A DNA stretch of 64,000 bases, taken from assembly GCA_036250225.1 (NCBI GenBank), contig JAPZLL010000015.1:124001-188000 (forward strand), given 5' to 3'. Both the position numbers and the translations under genes were made by a program. Under the pieces are notes generated by a model. It saw nothing but the letters and a program-made list of their open reading frames with translations, made no database searches and was not told the DNA's origin. Shown here in pieces: positions 10,185-21,272 of this stretch. The stretch is from Cercophora sp. LCS_1 (Eukaryota; Ascomycota; Sordariomycetes; Sordariales; Lasiosphaeriaceae). Position 1 is the stretch's first letter, and each line of letters begins with the position of its first letter.

Positions 10185-11932
10185 CTATAGCGGCCTAGGA
10201 GCAGATTCCCTCCTCCTTCTCCGCAGGTACTCCTCGTGCTCCGCATTATAAGCAATCTCCTTCTCCACCTGCTTCATATCGATATTGGCCACGCCTTCGT
10301 CCCCATCAAAAATACGCGCCACCTCCTCTAGTGTTGGTCCCTTGGTCTCGACGTAGAAAAAGTACACAAAGATCATCTGGAGGGTGTCCCAGACGGTGTA
10401 AAACAGCATAAAGTTCCAGTGATTCGGAAGGTTCTCCCACGCGAGTTTGTTTGTTTGACTAGCCAACAGGTTAGTATCATGTGACAAAGACATCCAGGGT
10501 GCGATGACTCACTTTCCCAAGGCAAGAACAGCTTGGACGGTAATGTTCATGATCATCATGCCCTTTGCTCTCAGATGGAATGGAAGGACTTCAAGGGCGT
10601 AGGCAACAAGCAGACCGGAGAAGCCAATGTCGTAAAAGATGCCAAACAGCCAGATGAAGCCGAACTGGATGTATCCCCACACCATGTTGGACTCCAGACT
10701 CGACTCGTACAAGGCTCCGCTGACAGTCCAGCACGCCATGGATAGCACCATGCCGCAGGTCGAGACGAGAAACATAGGTCGACGACCAAAGCGATCGACG
10801 TTGAGGGCCGCGGTAATGGTAACGATGAGATCGAGGGCAATCTTGCCCGCCGACATGGCCAGCTTTTGTCGCTCCTGGTCGTCGCGGATTCCGGCGCCCT
10901 TGTAGACGACATTCATATAGTTGGAGAACAGAGCATTGCCACTGTACTGCGAGATAACACCAAGCGAAATCACAATGGCAAGGCGCCAGCGGTTTCCCTT
11001 GGTTCGAAGAAAGTCGACGTACTTGGTTGCCTTGTCAGTTGCCTTTTGGATGCGAATTGTCTCCTTGATCTCGCGGTATTCGAACTGGACGGTGGCGTTG
11101 TTGACATCGCCGCCGGCATGCCATTTGGCGAGGGTGCGGAGGGCTTCCTCGTGTCGGTCCTTATTGATGAGATAGCGCGGGGATTCGGGGACAAACCAGA
11201 TGCCGCAGAATTGGATGAACGAAGGAACGACTTGAAGGAAGGTGATGGAGCGCCATGAGTAGTCGTTCATGATGTTGATGGCGCCGAGGGCAAGACACGA
11301 CACGAGGAGGGCTCCGGCGTTCCAGAGACAGTTGTAGATGGCCGTGACGGGGCCTCGATGCTGGGGATGGCAAATCTCGGTAAGGAGGAGTGGGGAAGCC
11401 ATCTGTGAGAGCGAGTTGCCAAAGCCGAGAAGGAAACGACCGCCCATGTACACTGTTGTTCATGTTAGTCGAGGGAACGGGTGACGAGCCCAGGTAACGT
11501 ACTGGCATAGCCGTTGCAAAACGCCGTCAAGAAACCTCCAGACATCATGATAGAGCACCCGATGATGATGGCAGTCCGTCGCCCATACGTGTCAGCCACA
11601 AACGGCGTGATGAAGAACGAGATGACGGAGCCGATGTTGAACATGTTGACAAGGATGGCGAGTTTGCTATCCAAGACGGGATCCTCCAGCTCCGGGTTGT
11701 CCCTGTACTCGGGGAAGAAGAAGTAGTTCCACGCTCGGATGTGCTGCGAGATGTTGACGAGCATGCCATCGTAGCCGGTCGTGGCCGAGGCCACCATGAG
11801 GATGGTGCAGAGGCCATAGAGCTTCCTGAGGTGCGGTTCCCTCGTCCAGTATACCCTTTGGAATCGTGGCTGCTCGATCTCGTCGAGGTCGTACTCGTCC
11901 GAGGTGTCCCTCGACTCGACGTGTTGTGCCAT
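10185..11932 (-). CDS. MFS sugar transporter (lactose/hexose permease type)
   Basis: Exons 11932-11503, 11452-10513 and 10458-10185 join in frame to 547 residues. Intron 1 is 50 bases (GTACGT..CAG), intron 2 is 54 bases (GTGAGT..ACTAAC..TAG). The 12-helix sugar porter fold is clear: TGYDGMLVN in helix 1, DTYGRR loop, MGGRFLLGFG, the signature PESPRYL, the central loop with TVQFEYREIKETI, DRFGRRP, and the C-terminal ETKGPTLEEVARIFDG. It sits in the plasma membrane and imports a sugar by proton symport; the substrate cannot be read from sequence, but the QFEYREIKE loop is typical of the Lac12-like/hexose-like group in filamentous fungi. Stands alone, with a 2.8 kb spacer upstream. Confidence 0.9.
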
Positions 11933-14720
11933 GGTGTCGTGAGTCGAACCCCTGGTCAGTGCTGACCCCGTACTTCACCGATCTCGAGCGTCGTTGGATG
12001 GCGTGGACAGAGTTGACGAGACGCCAGCAGCAGAGAGCCCGGCGTAGGGGTGGTCTGCATATATGATGGGAGCGGATCAGCAATCGGGGTCCTGGGGAGC
12101 CTGGGCTCTCGTTGCCAGGCATCTTCCCGATCCTGGATCCAGCGACGATACCCTGCCAACATGATCTCCGTGTGGTATAGTCTGCACGTCTTCGTCCCCA
12201 GACGGCCAGGGGGTAATCCAAAGATGGAGGGTCGGCTGCAACTGTCAGTGGTCTGGCACGGGGAATGCCTGTGGGGTCTTGGCGGGTATACGGGGTGAGC
12301 CGACCGTGGTAGCGACGGGGGCGGAAGGACGGTCAGCCAGTGCCCAAACTCAATGCGTTGAGCCATGTCGACCGACTGCGCATGCCCGTTTCCACCTGGG
12401 AATAGTGGGACGCTAGCCATGCGGCCCAAACGGCGAGGGCGGATGTGCCACGCCGAAGCAGCACGGCTCTCCACACACTGAAGACCTGTGATTGCTATTG
12501 CCGCGCTGCGATTGCACCGTCCCGGTCGAGAGCAATATGGATAGAGTGGCTCACAACCACCAGCCAGGTAAGAGCCCGCTCTGCCGCAACCCAGAGCCGA
12601 GCACTACCGCGCACCCAAGGGTCACGTTTGCGGAGCAGTCATTCGTCTGGCCACCCAGCACGAGGGCGCTGGAACCCTGGGGAGGACCCAACAGTGGTAC
12701 GCCAATATCCCCAGACATTGTTCCCAGACAGCAAGATGGAGACGATGCAACGCTAGCGCTGGAAGATCGGGAACTGATCCACCCTGCGATATGGCCATCA
12801 ATGCTGGGTGCAAACATAGGCAGGAGGAAGTGTGACGGTGGGGAAGCGTGGCCCCTCCGAAACACGAGCGCAAAGAACCGCCATGTTCCCCGCAGCACAC
12901 AAGGGTGCGTGCTGTTTGCTGCTCGTGCAAGCATCGTCGGGGGGCAGGTTTGCGAAAAACAAGTGGGCTGGAGGTGGGTGCCGTCATTGGAAGAAGGCCC
13001 GGATGGCAAAACGGGAAAATGCGATGAAGGGGTCGTCACAGGTTGGACCGAGGTGGTGTGCCAGCTGCTAGCCTAGGTAAGTACCTAGCGGCGGCCGAAG
13101 CTGGTGAGGGGTGTTCGGTCGCCGGTATTGCGCGCTGTGGGAATGCGGCGTTGCGCCGGGCGCCCACTAACGGGCAAAAAGTCCAGCCTACCTCAGTGTC
13201 AAGACGGGTGTTCCAGTTTTCCAATTGATGTCTGTTCGCTGCGTTGTGATGACGGGTCGCTGCATTCCCGTCGCCGTGTCGCATCGGTGCCAGGAACACG
13301 GCGGGCGTGTCGTTGTGTCTCGCAGCGGCCGGATTGCGGAGCTCGATTGACGCTCGGATGGGGACGAGGGTGGTTGGGTTTGACGTCGAGATGGAGCCTT
13401 GTCGCTGTGGAGCGGAAAAGTGTTGCAGGCGGAATTGCTTCTTCCCGCGATGCGGGGTTGGCGTCCCCGGAGCCAGGCGTTGGGACGGCCTAGAAGGGAA
13501 AAAGGAAGAATGGCAGCTGGCCAAGTCGACTGGGCTCCCGATCGCAGCGATGAAAGGCGGCTTGCGGCCCGGTTTTCGAGAAACGTGGCGTTGATTTCCT
13601 CTTCGTCTCCCACGGTTCCTTCCTTCCTCAACCTCCCTCGGTCCAGGCCCTCGAGGTTGCAAAGCGCGACAGCGACGTCCCACGTAATCCAAAGCCAACG
13701 GCCGGCCGCCAATGGATTCCTGTTCCATTTTTACAACTGACAAGTCTCCGCTGTGAATCGCCGACGATTGATGCTAGCGCAATGCATGGGAAATTGGGAG
13801 GGCTTGTCCGTGGCCCTGTCGCCTTGAACAAAATATTCAGGCGGCCGCAACTGCACCTAACCAACTTCAACACCCAAAACGAGAGCATATCGGATCTGCC
13901 AGCCCTTCTCGAGTTGCCTTAGAAAGGTAAATACTTCCAAGATATTTTTCTTTTCGCTTTGGTCAGTACTGCCTCTATTCTGATCTTGAGAAGCGTCGAT
14001 TGGGAGAAGACCTCTACAATTCTTGGGAAGGCGCGTCATGGATTGATGTCCCCTTGCCCATCGCCCCACGTGGGAAAGTCGGCCCGCTCTCCCAGTCTTT
14101 TTTTCTGGTTCTCTTGGCCCTGTTCCCTGCGTGATGTTCCCAAGGATCACTGGTCCCAAGGCCACGACCATTGCAACCTCATCGCCCCATTGCGCGCGAC
14201 ATCGAGCCCAGAACGTTGCTGCGACGCAAGCCCAAAAAAAAAAAGGGCAGAAAAACACGCCACCACTAGCGATCCTACCCAAGCTTTTCATGGACTACTT
14301 CCGTCAGATGCACATATTGTCCTCAGTTTCGCTGACCAACCTGGGCTGTGCCTCTTCTTATCAGGGTTCCCGCCCTCAAAAGGCGTTTCGCGTTTGAGAT
14401 GGGCAATCCCCGACTGCGAACTGCGTCAGTGCTCAGTGTGCCGTCTCGGAACGCGACACATGCGGCTCATGGACAGCGGCGCATAGGTAAGGTAGCGAGG
14501 CGGTTCGACCATGCCTCTGGAACGCAGCGAGAACCAGCGATGCAAATTTAGACATTTGTGTTTGGGAGATAAACGCGGCCCTGATGATTCGTCCATGTCT
14601 CGCGCGACACATCTCACCGACGGCTCACCTTGCTCTACACAGGACGCCAGATGATCTCTGACGTTTGGTACCGATGAGCCGCACCATTTGAGTTTCCGGC
14701 GTCGCCCAGTTTAGCCAACT
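11933..14720. other. long spacer, no gene supported
   Basis: About 2.8 kb. Long frames exist on both strands (for example 12492-13076 + and 13036-13743 -), but they are Arg/Pro/Ser-rich, overlap one another and carry no motif, as expected in GC-rich non-coding DNA. The right end holds the promoter of neither flanking gene's start except that of the sugar transporter on the left. Confidence 0.45.
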
Positions 14721-16736
14721 TCACTCAAGCGTTATATCAACCGGCTCAAACAGGCCGTCAGCCAACGCCTCGCCCTGCATGAGACCATGGAGGTAGCAAT
14801 CGCCAACAAGCGTGTAGACGCCCGGCCTTTCCGGGCACGGCCGCAGGATGTAGGGCACCTCGGCCCCTGAGATGACTGCAAAAACATCACCGTCCTGCGT
14901 AGCAGCGGGGACCTGGCCGAGTCTGCCTGCTTCTGTTCTGCAGAACCGCCGACCCTCTGCCATGCCATGGAGAGAGGACTCGATCATAGCCCCGTATGTG
15001 AGCAGCGTGTCTTTGGTTTCCTCGGTCGGCTCGTATCCCGGAGTGAAGAAGTTCATGACGTACTCGACATATGTTGGCACGGCGGCTGCGACATCCTCGG
15101 GCAACGGATCCCGAGCCAGGATCATTCCACAGCACAAAGTCTCATAAAAGGTCTTCCTAAACTCTTCCGTGGCCCCACCCCAGTTGCCCCCAGCCGCCAC
15201 CTCCCTGCAGGCTCTGAACCAGTTTCTCTTCCACATCTTGATCCGATAGCTAGAGCCGACTCGGGGGAGGATGTCTTCATCTGAGGGGACCTCCATGTCA
15301 ACGTTGGCCAACGTCATGGCCCCAACCTTGTCGACGATGCGTGCTTGGAGGTAAAGACGGCCACCATCGTCAGAGACGGCGACCGGAGGCTTTTCGCTAC
15401 CCCCTGCGTGAAACATCTGAGCCCTGAGATTGTACGAGATCATGGGGTTGACGGTCCCTGCGCAGGTGAGATCCGGCACCCAGGACGGCAGATCAAGCCT
15501 TGGTAGTTCCTGGTTGACTCTCCACTGAGTCGTGTGCGGCGCAAGACTCAGAATTCTGAGATTCTGTTCCTCGACGAGTGTCGTCGTAGCAAACTTGATG
15601 TACGCGTCCTCAACCGAAAGGCTGTAGTCGGCTGTTAGACTGGTCCCGCGAGATGACAAGCTCAGGAGCGCAAAGAGGTGATCTCGTGGATCCAAACACT
15701 TGTACAAGGGCGTTGCCATGACCACGTCGACCAGATCGGCCTTGTCTCGAAGCTTTCTCAGCAGATACGACATGTAAACGGCGGTGAGCATATACAGAGG
15801 CCGCGCTTCTTGGACGTAGAAGCTCTCCTTGTGCGGCGCATCGCACTCGACTAGACACGTTAGACAAGCTCCTGTGGAAAATCAAAATCAACCACTCACG
15901 CATCGAAAGGCCAGCGATCAGCGGAAGGATGCAGTATGATCCCAGTCTGCTCGCAATCCCCCCAAGCTCGTCCCACGAGAACTCCAAATCACCACACATG
16001 CCGACCCTCGGCACGCTTTCGTCGCTCAGGGCCATCTCCTGGATGACCCACCGTCTGTCGAACCAAGGCCGACAGAGCAAGTTGTTGAAAGGAGTCCAGT
16101 CATGGTCGATAAAAGTCGGCTTGCCCTCCTCTCGAAGTTTCTGGATGAACGGTCAGTCACTTTCTTTTTTCGTCAACCAGAGACTATGCAGCCCACAAAA
16201 GTGTCGCGAAACAACGTCCTCGACTTTTCACAGAGAAACTCAAAGTCGATGTTGTCTTCAGGCGGAAGCACCTCCCTGGCTCCCTTCAGGCACTCGTCGA
16301 GTCCGTCGAGGTCATCCATGTCATTTCCCAGCCAAATGAGGACTCGGGTTGGCTGCGAGTAGATGCGACTCATCAACTGCACCTGGGCGCTCTTCTCGGG
16401 GATGTCATACTGGTTGATGCACACGGCGTCGGCCCAGATGACGCGCGCTTCGCCCGATTGGCGCAGATGCTTCAGCGCAGTGAAGAGGCTGTTGGTGATT
16501 TGCAGTGACATGCCCTCGCAGTAGGCGAGGCGTGTGTCGTTGATGTCACCCCAACAATATGAAAGGGCCTCATATGAGGGGTAGTCATTGAGATTGACCG
16601 TGTGCAGCGAGAAGTGGACATCGCCTTCACCGGTACCGGGTTGGAGATGGAGGAGGCGGATCTCATCGTCTTCAACAAGCGGCTCGTACTCGAACGGCCG
16701 TGTGTTTGTCGATGACTCGGGCGGTGGAGTGGCCAT
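14721..16736 (-). CDS. HET-domain protein
   Basis: Exons 16736-16197, 16140-15900 and 15850-14721 give 636 residues in frame. Intron 1 is 56 bases (donor GTGGGC, weak), intron 2 is 49 bases (GTGAGT..CTAACGTGTCTAG). The HET domain occupies roughly residues 50-215: YEALSYCWGD (55-64), VIWADAVCINQYD (99-111), EKSAQVQLMSRIYSQ, then CRPWFDRRWVIQEMAL. After it come LDPRDHLFALLSL, DLPSWVPDL and the closing CYLHGLMQGEALADGL typical of the family. Function: incompatibility-type cell death trigger. All family landmarks are present and no stop interrupts it, so it is probably intact. It is transcribed away from the GNAT gene across a 362-base spacer. Confidence 0.88.
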
Positions 16737-17098
16737 TTTAGATCAATGTGAGGGGTTGGTTGTTGTTGGTGTTACGGCTGGGACGGCAGCTGGAGTGGAG
16801 AATCATGTTTGTATTGGGGGCTAGGGCTGGTCACCTGGATTGCAGCCGTCGCGACTGGCCAATCTGGAAGGATTCAACGTGGTGGAGCTTTCGATGCCAA
16901 TGTGCCTCACTCACTTGGCTCTCACAGCTCACCTCATCCTCACTCCCAGCTCATAAGGTTTCTCGATGGGACTCAACGAACTGACGGAACATCCCGTGAT
17001 CATTCTCCACAAGCAAAAAAAACATCACGTCACGTCTCCGCTTTCAACTTCACACCTTCGACTTCAAACAACTCATTGTACTCATTAGCGTGAACGCC
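16737..17098. promoter_or_regulatory. divergent promoter region between HET and GNAT genes
   Basis: The two coding starts face away from each other across 362 bases, so both promoters must lie here. No specific binding site is recognised. Confidence 0.5.
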
Positions 17099-17572
17099 AT
17101 GGCCTGGCGACACATGACTCCCGGCGATACCCAAGCCGTCAACCGCATCAACAACAAAGTGCACTCGGCCCTCCCCGAAGATGAGTCCGTCGTCATCGAG
17201 CGTCTCCGCCTCTTTCCAGAAGGTTGCTTTGTCCTTGAAGACAACGGCACCATCGGCGGCTACGCCGTCTCACATCCCATCCTCGAAGACCAACCCCCGG
17301 TTCTCAACACTTTGCTCGGTGCCATCCCGTCCGACGCAGACCAATACTACATCCACGACTTTGTGCTCCTCCCCGAATGCCGAGGCCGCGGACTGGCAGC
17401 CGCCGGAGTCGCCCACGTTCTCGAAGTCGGAAAGCGATACAAAACAACAAGCTTGACATCCGTCTACTCAACCGGCTCCTTCTGGGGACGTTTCGGGTTT
17501 GTCGCCGCGCACGGTAAAGACGTGTCGAGTTACGGCAACGACGCGCAGTACATGGTGCGGGACAACCAATAA
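17099..17572 (+). CDS. GNAT-family N-acetyltransferase
   Basis: Single exon, 157 residues from the ATG at 17099; an in-frame GTG nine bases earlier is not used. The fold is recognisable from FVLEDNGTIGGYAVSHPI (strand 2-4 region), YYIHDFVLLPECRGRGLAAAGVAHV, which carries the acetyl-CoA pyrophosphate loop R-G-R-G-L-A, and the late TSLTSVYSTGSFWGRFGF. It transfers acetyl from acetyl-CoA to an amine; the substrate is unknown. Length is normal for a stand-alone GNAT. It ends 87 bases before the stop of the convergent PAN-domain gene. Confidence 0.85.
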   Translation: MAWRHMTPGDTQAVNRINNKVHSALPEDESVVIERLRLFPEGCFVLEDNGTIGGYAVSHPILEDQPPVLNTLLGAIPSDADQYYIHDFVLLPECRGRGLAAAGVAHVLEVGKRYKTTSLTSVYSTGSFWGRFGFVAAHGKDVSSYGNDAQYMVRDNQ

Positions 17573-17658
17573 CTAACCCATCATCCCATCTCACCACCGA
17601 CCCGAAAGAATGACACGTAGAGATCAAAACCATCAATTGACACCGTTCATTCCGCCAT

Positions 17659-18462
17659 CTACTCGGCACGATCATCCTCGACAACAGCCTCTGTCCCGTT
17701 CCCACTAATCATCAGCGCAAAACCCCAGGCAGCAGGCGCGACATGCGGCGTCGTCAAGTTGTTCTTCATCCAGCACACGTGCTCAGGCCCCTTGTCGCCA
17801 GAGATAACACCCCAACCGGCACCGGTGCATCCGGTCTTTTTCGCACATGCATCGGCGCATTTCTCGAGGCTGAGGGTTTTGGTATTGCCGATGTCGGTTG
17901 CTTCGCCCTCGCCGTAGTCGAAGCCGCACAGGTAGCGGAACTTCTTGGTCGTGCCGCTTGATCTCGTCTCGTATGAAGTGCCGTTCACCTTGGGGCACTG
18001 GACGTCGGATTTGACGGGGGTGGGTGTGGGTGTGCTGGTGGGGGTTGTTGGCGTTGGAGCGGGTGGCGCGCTGCTTGAGTTTACTGGTCAGTTTGGGACT
18101 GATGAGATGGAGATGATCAAGGTACAATACCTTGTGGACAGCTGGGAGAGGAGCTGCTCGACGACGTGCAGCTTGGAGGTTGCGTCGGACAGACGGGATT
18201 GGGCTGAGCCGAGGCCTGCGCCTAGGCCGATGACGAGAATGAAGAGGATGAGGGTGAAGCCGAGTACGGCAAGGGCGATGCTGCGCTTGACGTTGAGAAT
18301 GGTGGGGCCCCGGGAAGGAGGTTGTGGCGCTGTGTACCCGGGGACGGGAGACGCCTGTTGGGGGAGCGGCGTTTGTTGTGGGTAGGGCGAGTATTGCGGG
18401 ATCGGCTTCTCCAACGGGACTTGGTAAAAGCCCGGTGGGGCTTGGGATTGTTGGTGATCCAT
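17659..18462 (-). CDS. membrane-anchored PAN/apple-like protein
   Basis: Exons 18462-18131 and 18073-17659 join in frame to 248 residues. The 56-base intron starts GTATTG and ends AAG. Layout: a Pro/Gln-rich cytoplasmic N-terminus (residues 1-55), one membrane helix at about 61-85 (SIALAVLGFTLILFILVIGL), a helical SKLHVVEQLLSQLS stretch, a Pro/Thr linker, then a Cys-rich domain with YLCGFDYGEG, LEKCADACAKKTGCTGAGWG and HVCWMKNNL. This pattern is like the PAN/apple domains that bind carbohydrate or protein. Orientation suggests a type II protein with the domain outside the cell. Function is inferred from the domain only. Confidence 0.75.
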
Positions 18463-19501
18463 TTTGTTGTTAGTGATGCTTTTTCTTGGTGGTGAACCAC
18501 GGCGTCGACGGTCACTTCAAAAAAGTCAAGGGAAAAAAACGATCGGAAGGGGTGCCGCAGGATTAAGTTGCACAGCGCGATGGCAACCCAAGGGGTTTGA
18601 TTACTTACGAGCTGCTGTTTGCGCACTTCTCCTTCATTTCCACAGCCCTGCTGATGAATCTGTGCACCCCTTGACTCAGCAGCGCGTCTGCAGGCCTCCC
18701 TGTAAATCGCCCCGGCCCGCGTGCAACCCCCCTGTTCGCGACCGATTGTCGAGCCCAAGCGAGCGAGCGCTGAAATGCAATGTCACCATGGAGGGTGAGT
18801 CTCACGTCAGCAGCACTCAGCCCACGGGACCCTGAAACTCTCAGTGGACAGCGATAAAAGGCGCTGAGGCCGCTGTGTGTCGTGGAATCGCATTGCTGCT
18901 GTCTTTGGATCATGGCGCCTATGTGAGACTTTGTGTGTTACGCGTTACGAGTCACTCGAGCTGGACACCTCGTGTCTGAGTTGTAAGTTCTGAGACGATT
19001 TCTCGGTCTGGTGAGACTGCTGCAGCTGAATTGGGGTGCATTGGGTTGAAGCGCAACTGCGATGCATCATTTCGGATCATTGGCCTATGAGAGATGAGAC
19101 CGTTGAACACTGCCCACTGCTTGGCTTGTATTTACGACTTGCTACGGATGCGTAGTGCGTACCTAGGTAGGCAGAAGTTGCAGTTCGGTTTCATCCACGG
19201 TCTGTTTTTACCGTCTTGTTTTCTTGTTTGCCCCTAGTCGTTGCGATTGGCTTTTGACGCTGTCGGGTCATGACGAGTGTGAGGCGAGTTTGTGTGAGAG
19301 ACGAAAAGTTGACTGAGAGCGCATCACGAAGATGACAACTGTCGCCAGCTGCCCAAGTGCCGGCTCAACCCTCACCCCACGTCACATCATGCAACAATCA
19401 TCATCAGATCAGGTCACTTCATTGACCTCAACAGTTGACGATCGGGCTGTGATGTATCAAACGCTGCGTTTTTCCGCAGCTCGCATACCATCACCATATC
19501 C
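18463..19501. promoter_or_regulatory. divergent spacer between PAN gene and Nudix/eIF2B gene
   Basis: About 1 kb holding both promoters. No gene and no specific regulatory motif recognised. Confidence 0.45.
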
Positions 19502-21097
19502 ATGAACTTCAATAGCATCCCGCGACTTTCATCTTGCTTCGTGTCCCGCCTCAAAGTCGCTCACCCCCGCATCATCAAGGCCCTCGGCGGAACCGCGCTC
19601 AAAATGTCAACACAAGCAAGCGCCGACAAGCCAATGAAGCACCGCTCCGTCGTCTCATCCTTCATCTTCAAACTCGCCGACACGCCAGACGGTAAACCGC
19701 AGGTGGCCCTCTTCCGCCGCAGCGACAAAGTGTCCACATACCAACACCACCTGGCCCCCATCTCAGGCAGCATCGAGTCCGACGATCCTGCCCCGTTGTC
19801 AGCTGCGTGGCGCGAGATATCCGAAGAAACAACCCTCACGGCGACCGAACTCGTTCTCCTCCGGCGCGGAAAGCCCTACTCCTTCTCAGACCCGTCCATC
19901 GGCCGCTCCTGGACCATCCACCCCTTTGGTTTCGCCTTGCGCTCGCCCGATTTTGAGTCCCGCATCGCAATCGACTGGGAGCACACCTCGTGGTCTTTCC
20001 ACGACCCCCTCTCGGTCGTCGACACCCCGGAATTCGGCGGCGTCCCGCGTCTCGCCGAGTCCCTCCGCCGTGTCTGGTTCGAAAAGGACCTATCCCCAGC
20101 TGCAAGCGCCACTCTATCACAAGGCCTACGCACCCTCGCGACAGACCACAAATCCGGGGCCCGACAGCTGGCCGGTACAGCATTGGCCATCTTTCAGGAT
20201 GTTATTCTCGACCTGAAACCCCTGGCTCCAACGCAGGAGTGGTACAACCAGGTCCTCATCGCGGCGTGGCATCTCTACGTGAATGGCCGGCCGAGCATGT
20301 CTGCACCGATTTTATCCGCACTGCTCAAAGCCCTACGGGATATCCAGTCCCGGATGGCCAACGTCCAGGCCGACGAACCGTGGTATGAGGCCATCCGATC
20401 GGTCTTCAACACAATCGCTGCCCGCCGTGATCAAATGACGAAGCACATCTCCGAGTCTCTGGCAAAATATCTCGCTGCGCAGTTTCTAGAGATGGATAAA
20501 CCGTTGAGGATTTTGACCATCTCCCAGTCTTCGACGCTGACGAGCTCACTGTTGCATTTATCGACAACGAGGCCTTTGGAGGTGAATATCCTTGAGTCGA
20601 GGCCGCTTTTTGAGGGCGTGGCGGCTGCCCAGGCGCTTGAGTCAATTCTGGCATCGGAGAGGCATAAGCACAAGATAACGGTGTTTACAGATGCTGAGAT
20701 GGCGCTTGCTTCGCGCGGGGTGCGTGTGGTTTTGCTTGGGGCAGATCGGATTGCTGAGACTGGGGATGCGAGTAATAAGATGGGGTCGTTGCCCATGGTG
20801 CTGAGTGCGAAGCATGTTACGGGAGGGAAGGTGAAGGTTGTGGTGGTGGGTGATGGGGAGAAGATCGCGTTACCGGGTGGAGAGGATGTTGAGGAGGAGA
20901 ATGATGGGAGGCAGGTGAGCAGTGTTTGGGGAAGGGGCCTAGAGGGAGTTGGTGTGAGGAATGTGTTTTTCGAGTGGGTGGACGCTGGGCTGATGGATGC
21001 GTATGTCATGGAGACGGGCGAGATTGAGAGGCAGGAGATTGGAAAGAGATCGAGGGAGCTTGGAGAGGAGGAGAACAGAGTCTTCGAGGGCTTATAA
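19502..21097 (+). CDS. Nudix hydrolase-like domain fused to eIF2B-like domain
   Basis: Intronless, 531 residues. Residues 1-35 are basic and hydroxylated and could be a mitochondrial targeting peptide; a second Met at residue 35 would give a cytosolic form. Residues 48-190 form a Nudix fold: SFIFKLADTPDGKPQVALFR, then GSIESDDPAP and REISEETTL. The catalytic R-E-x-x-E-E is present, but the usual Gly after it is Thr, and the first Glu of the box is replaced by Asp with a one-residue offset. Residues about 230-500 match the eIF2B alpha/beta/delta and methylthioribose-phosphate isomerase fold (RILTISQSSTLTSSLL, LGADRI, and NKMGSLPMVLSAKH with VVGDGEKI). Such fusions occur in filamentous ascomycetes; the reaction is not established, and a sugar-phosphate isomerase or nucleotide-processing role is inference. 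Confidence 0.8.
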   Translation: MNFNSIPRLSSCFVSRLKVAHPRIIKALGGTALKMSTQASADKPMKHRSVVSSFIFKLADTPDGKPQVALFRRSDKVSTYQHHLAPISGSIESDDPAPLSAAWREISEETTLTATELVLLRRGKPYSFSDPSIGRSWTIHPFGFALRSPDFESRIAIDWEHTSWSFHDPLSVVDTPEFGGVPRLAESLRRVWFEKDLSPAASATLSQGLRTLATDHKSGARQLAGTALAIFQDVILDLKPLAPTQEWYNQVLIAAWHLYVNGRPSMSAPILSALLKALRDIQSRMANVQADEPWYEAIRSVFNTIAARRDQMTKHISESLAKYLAAQFLEMDKPLRILTISQSSTLTSSLLHLSTTRPLEVNILESRPLFEGVAAAQALESILASERHKHKITVFTDAEMALASRGVRVVLLGADRIAETGDASNKMGSLPMVLSAKHVTGGKVKVVVVGDGEKIALPGGEDVEEENDGRQVSSVWGRGLEGVGVRNVFFEWVDAGLMDAYVMETGEIERQEIGKRSRELGEEENRVFEGL

Positions 21098-21272
21098 TCC
21101 GTCTGCTTGCACCATCACCTGTTTATTATGTTGGAGCTAAGCTGTTGTTTGAACCTGACCCCCTACCTGCTGTCTCAGGAGCAGACGTTGCTTGTACTGT
21201 GGAGAAGTGCATTCAACAGTGGTGGGAAAGCAAATGCCAACTGATATTCCTCTCAGCGACAGTTGAACTGTC
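21098..21272. other. short convergent 3' spacer
   Basis: Between the stops of the Nudix/eIF2B gene and the ankyrin pseudogene; nothing recognised. Confidence 0.4.

Noticed and set aside
12492..13076. 194-codon plus-strand frame in the 2.8 kb spacer
   Set aside because: No recognisable domain and biased composition; antisense frames of equal length cover the same bases.
13036..13743. 235-codon minus-strand frame
   Set aside because: Arg/Pro/Ser-rich, no motif, overlaps equally long frames on the other strand; typical of GC-rich spacer.
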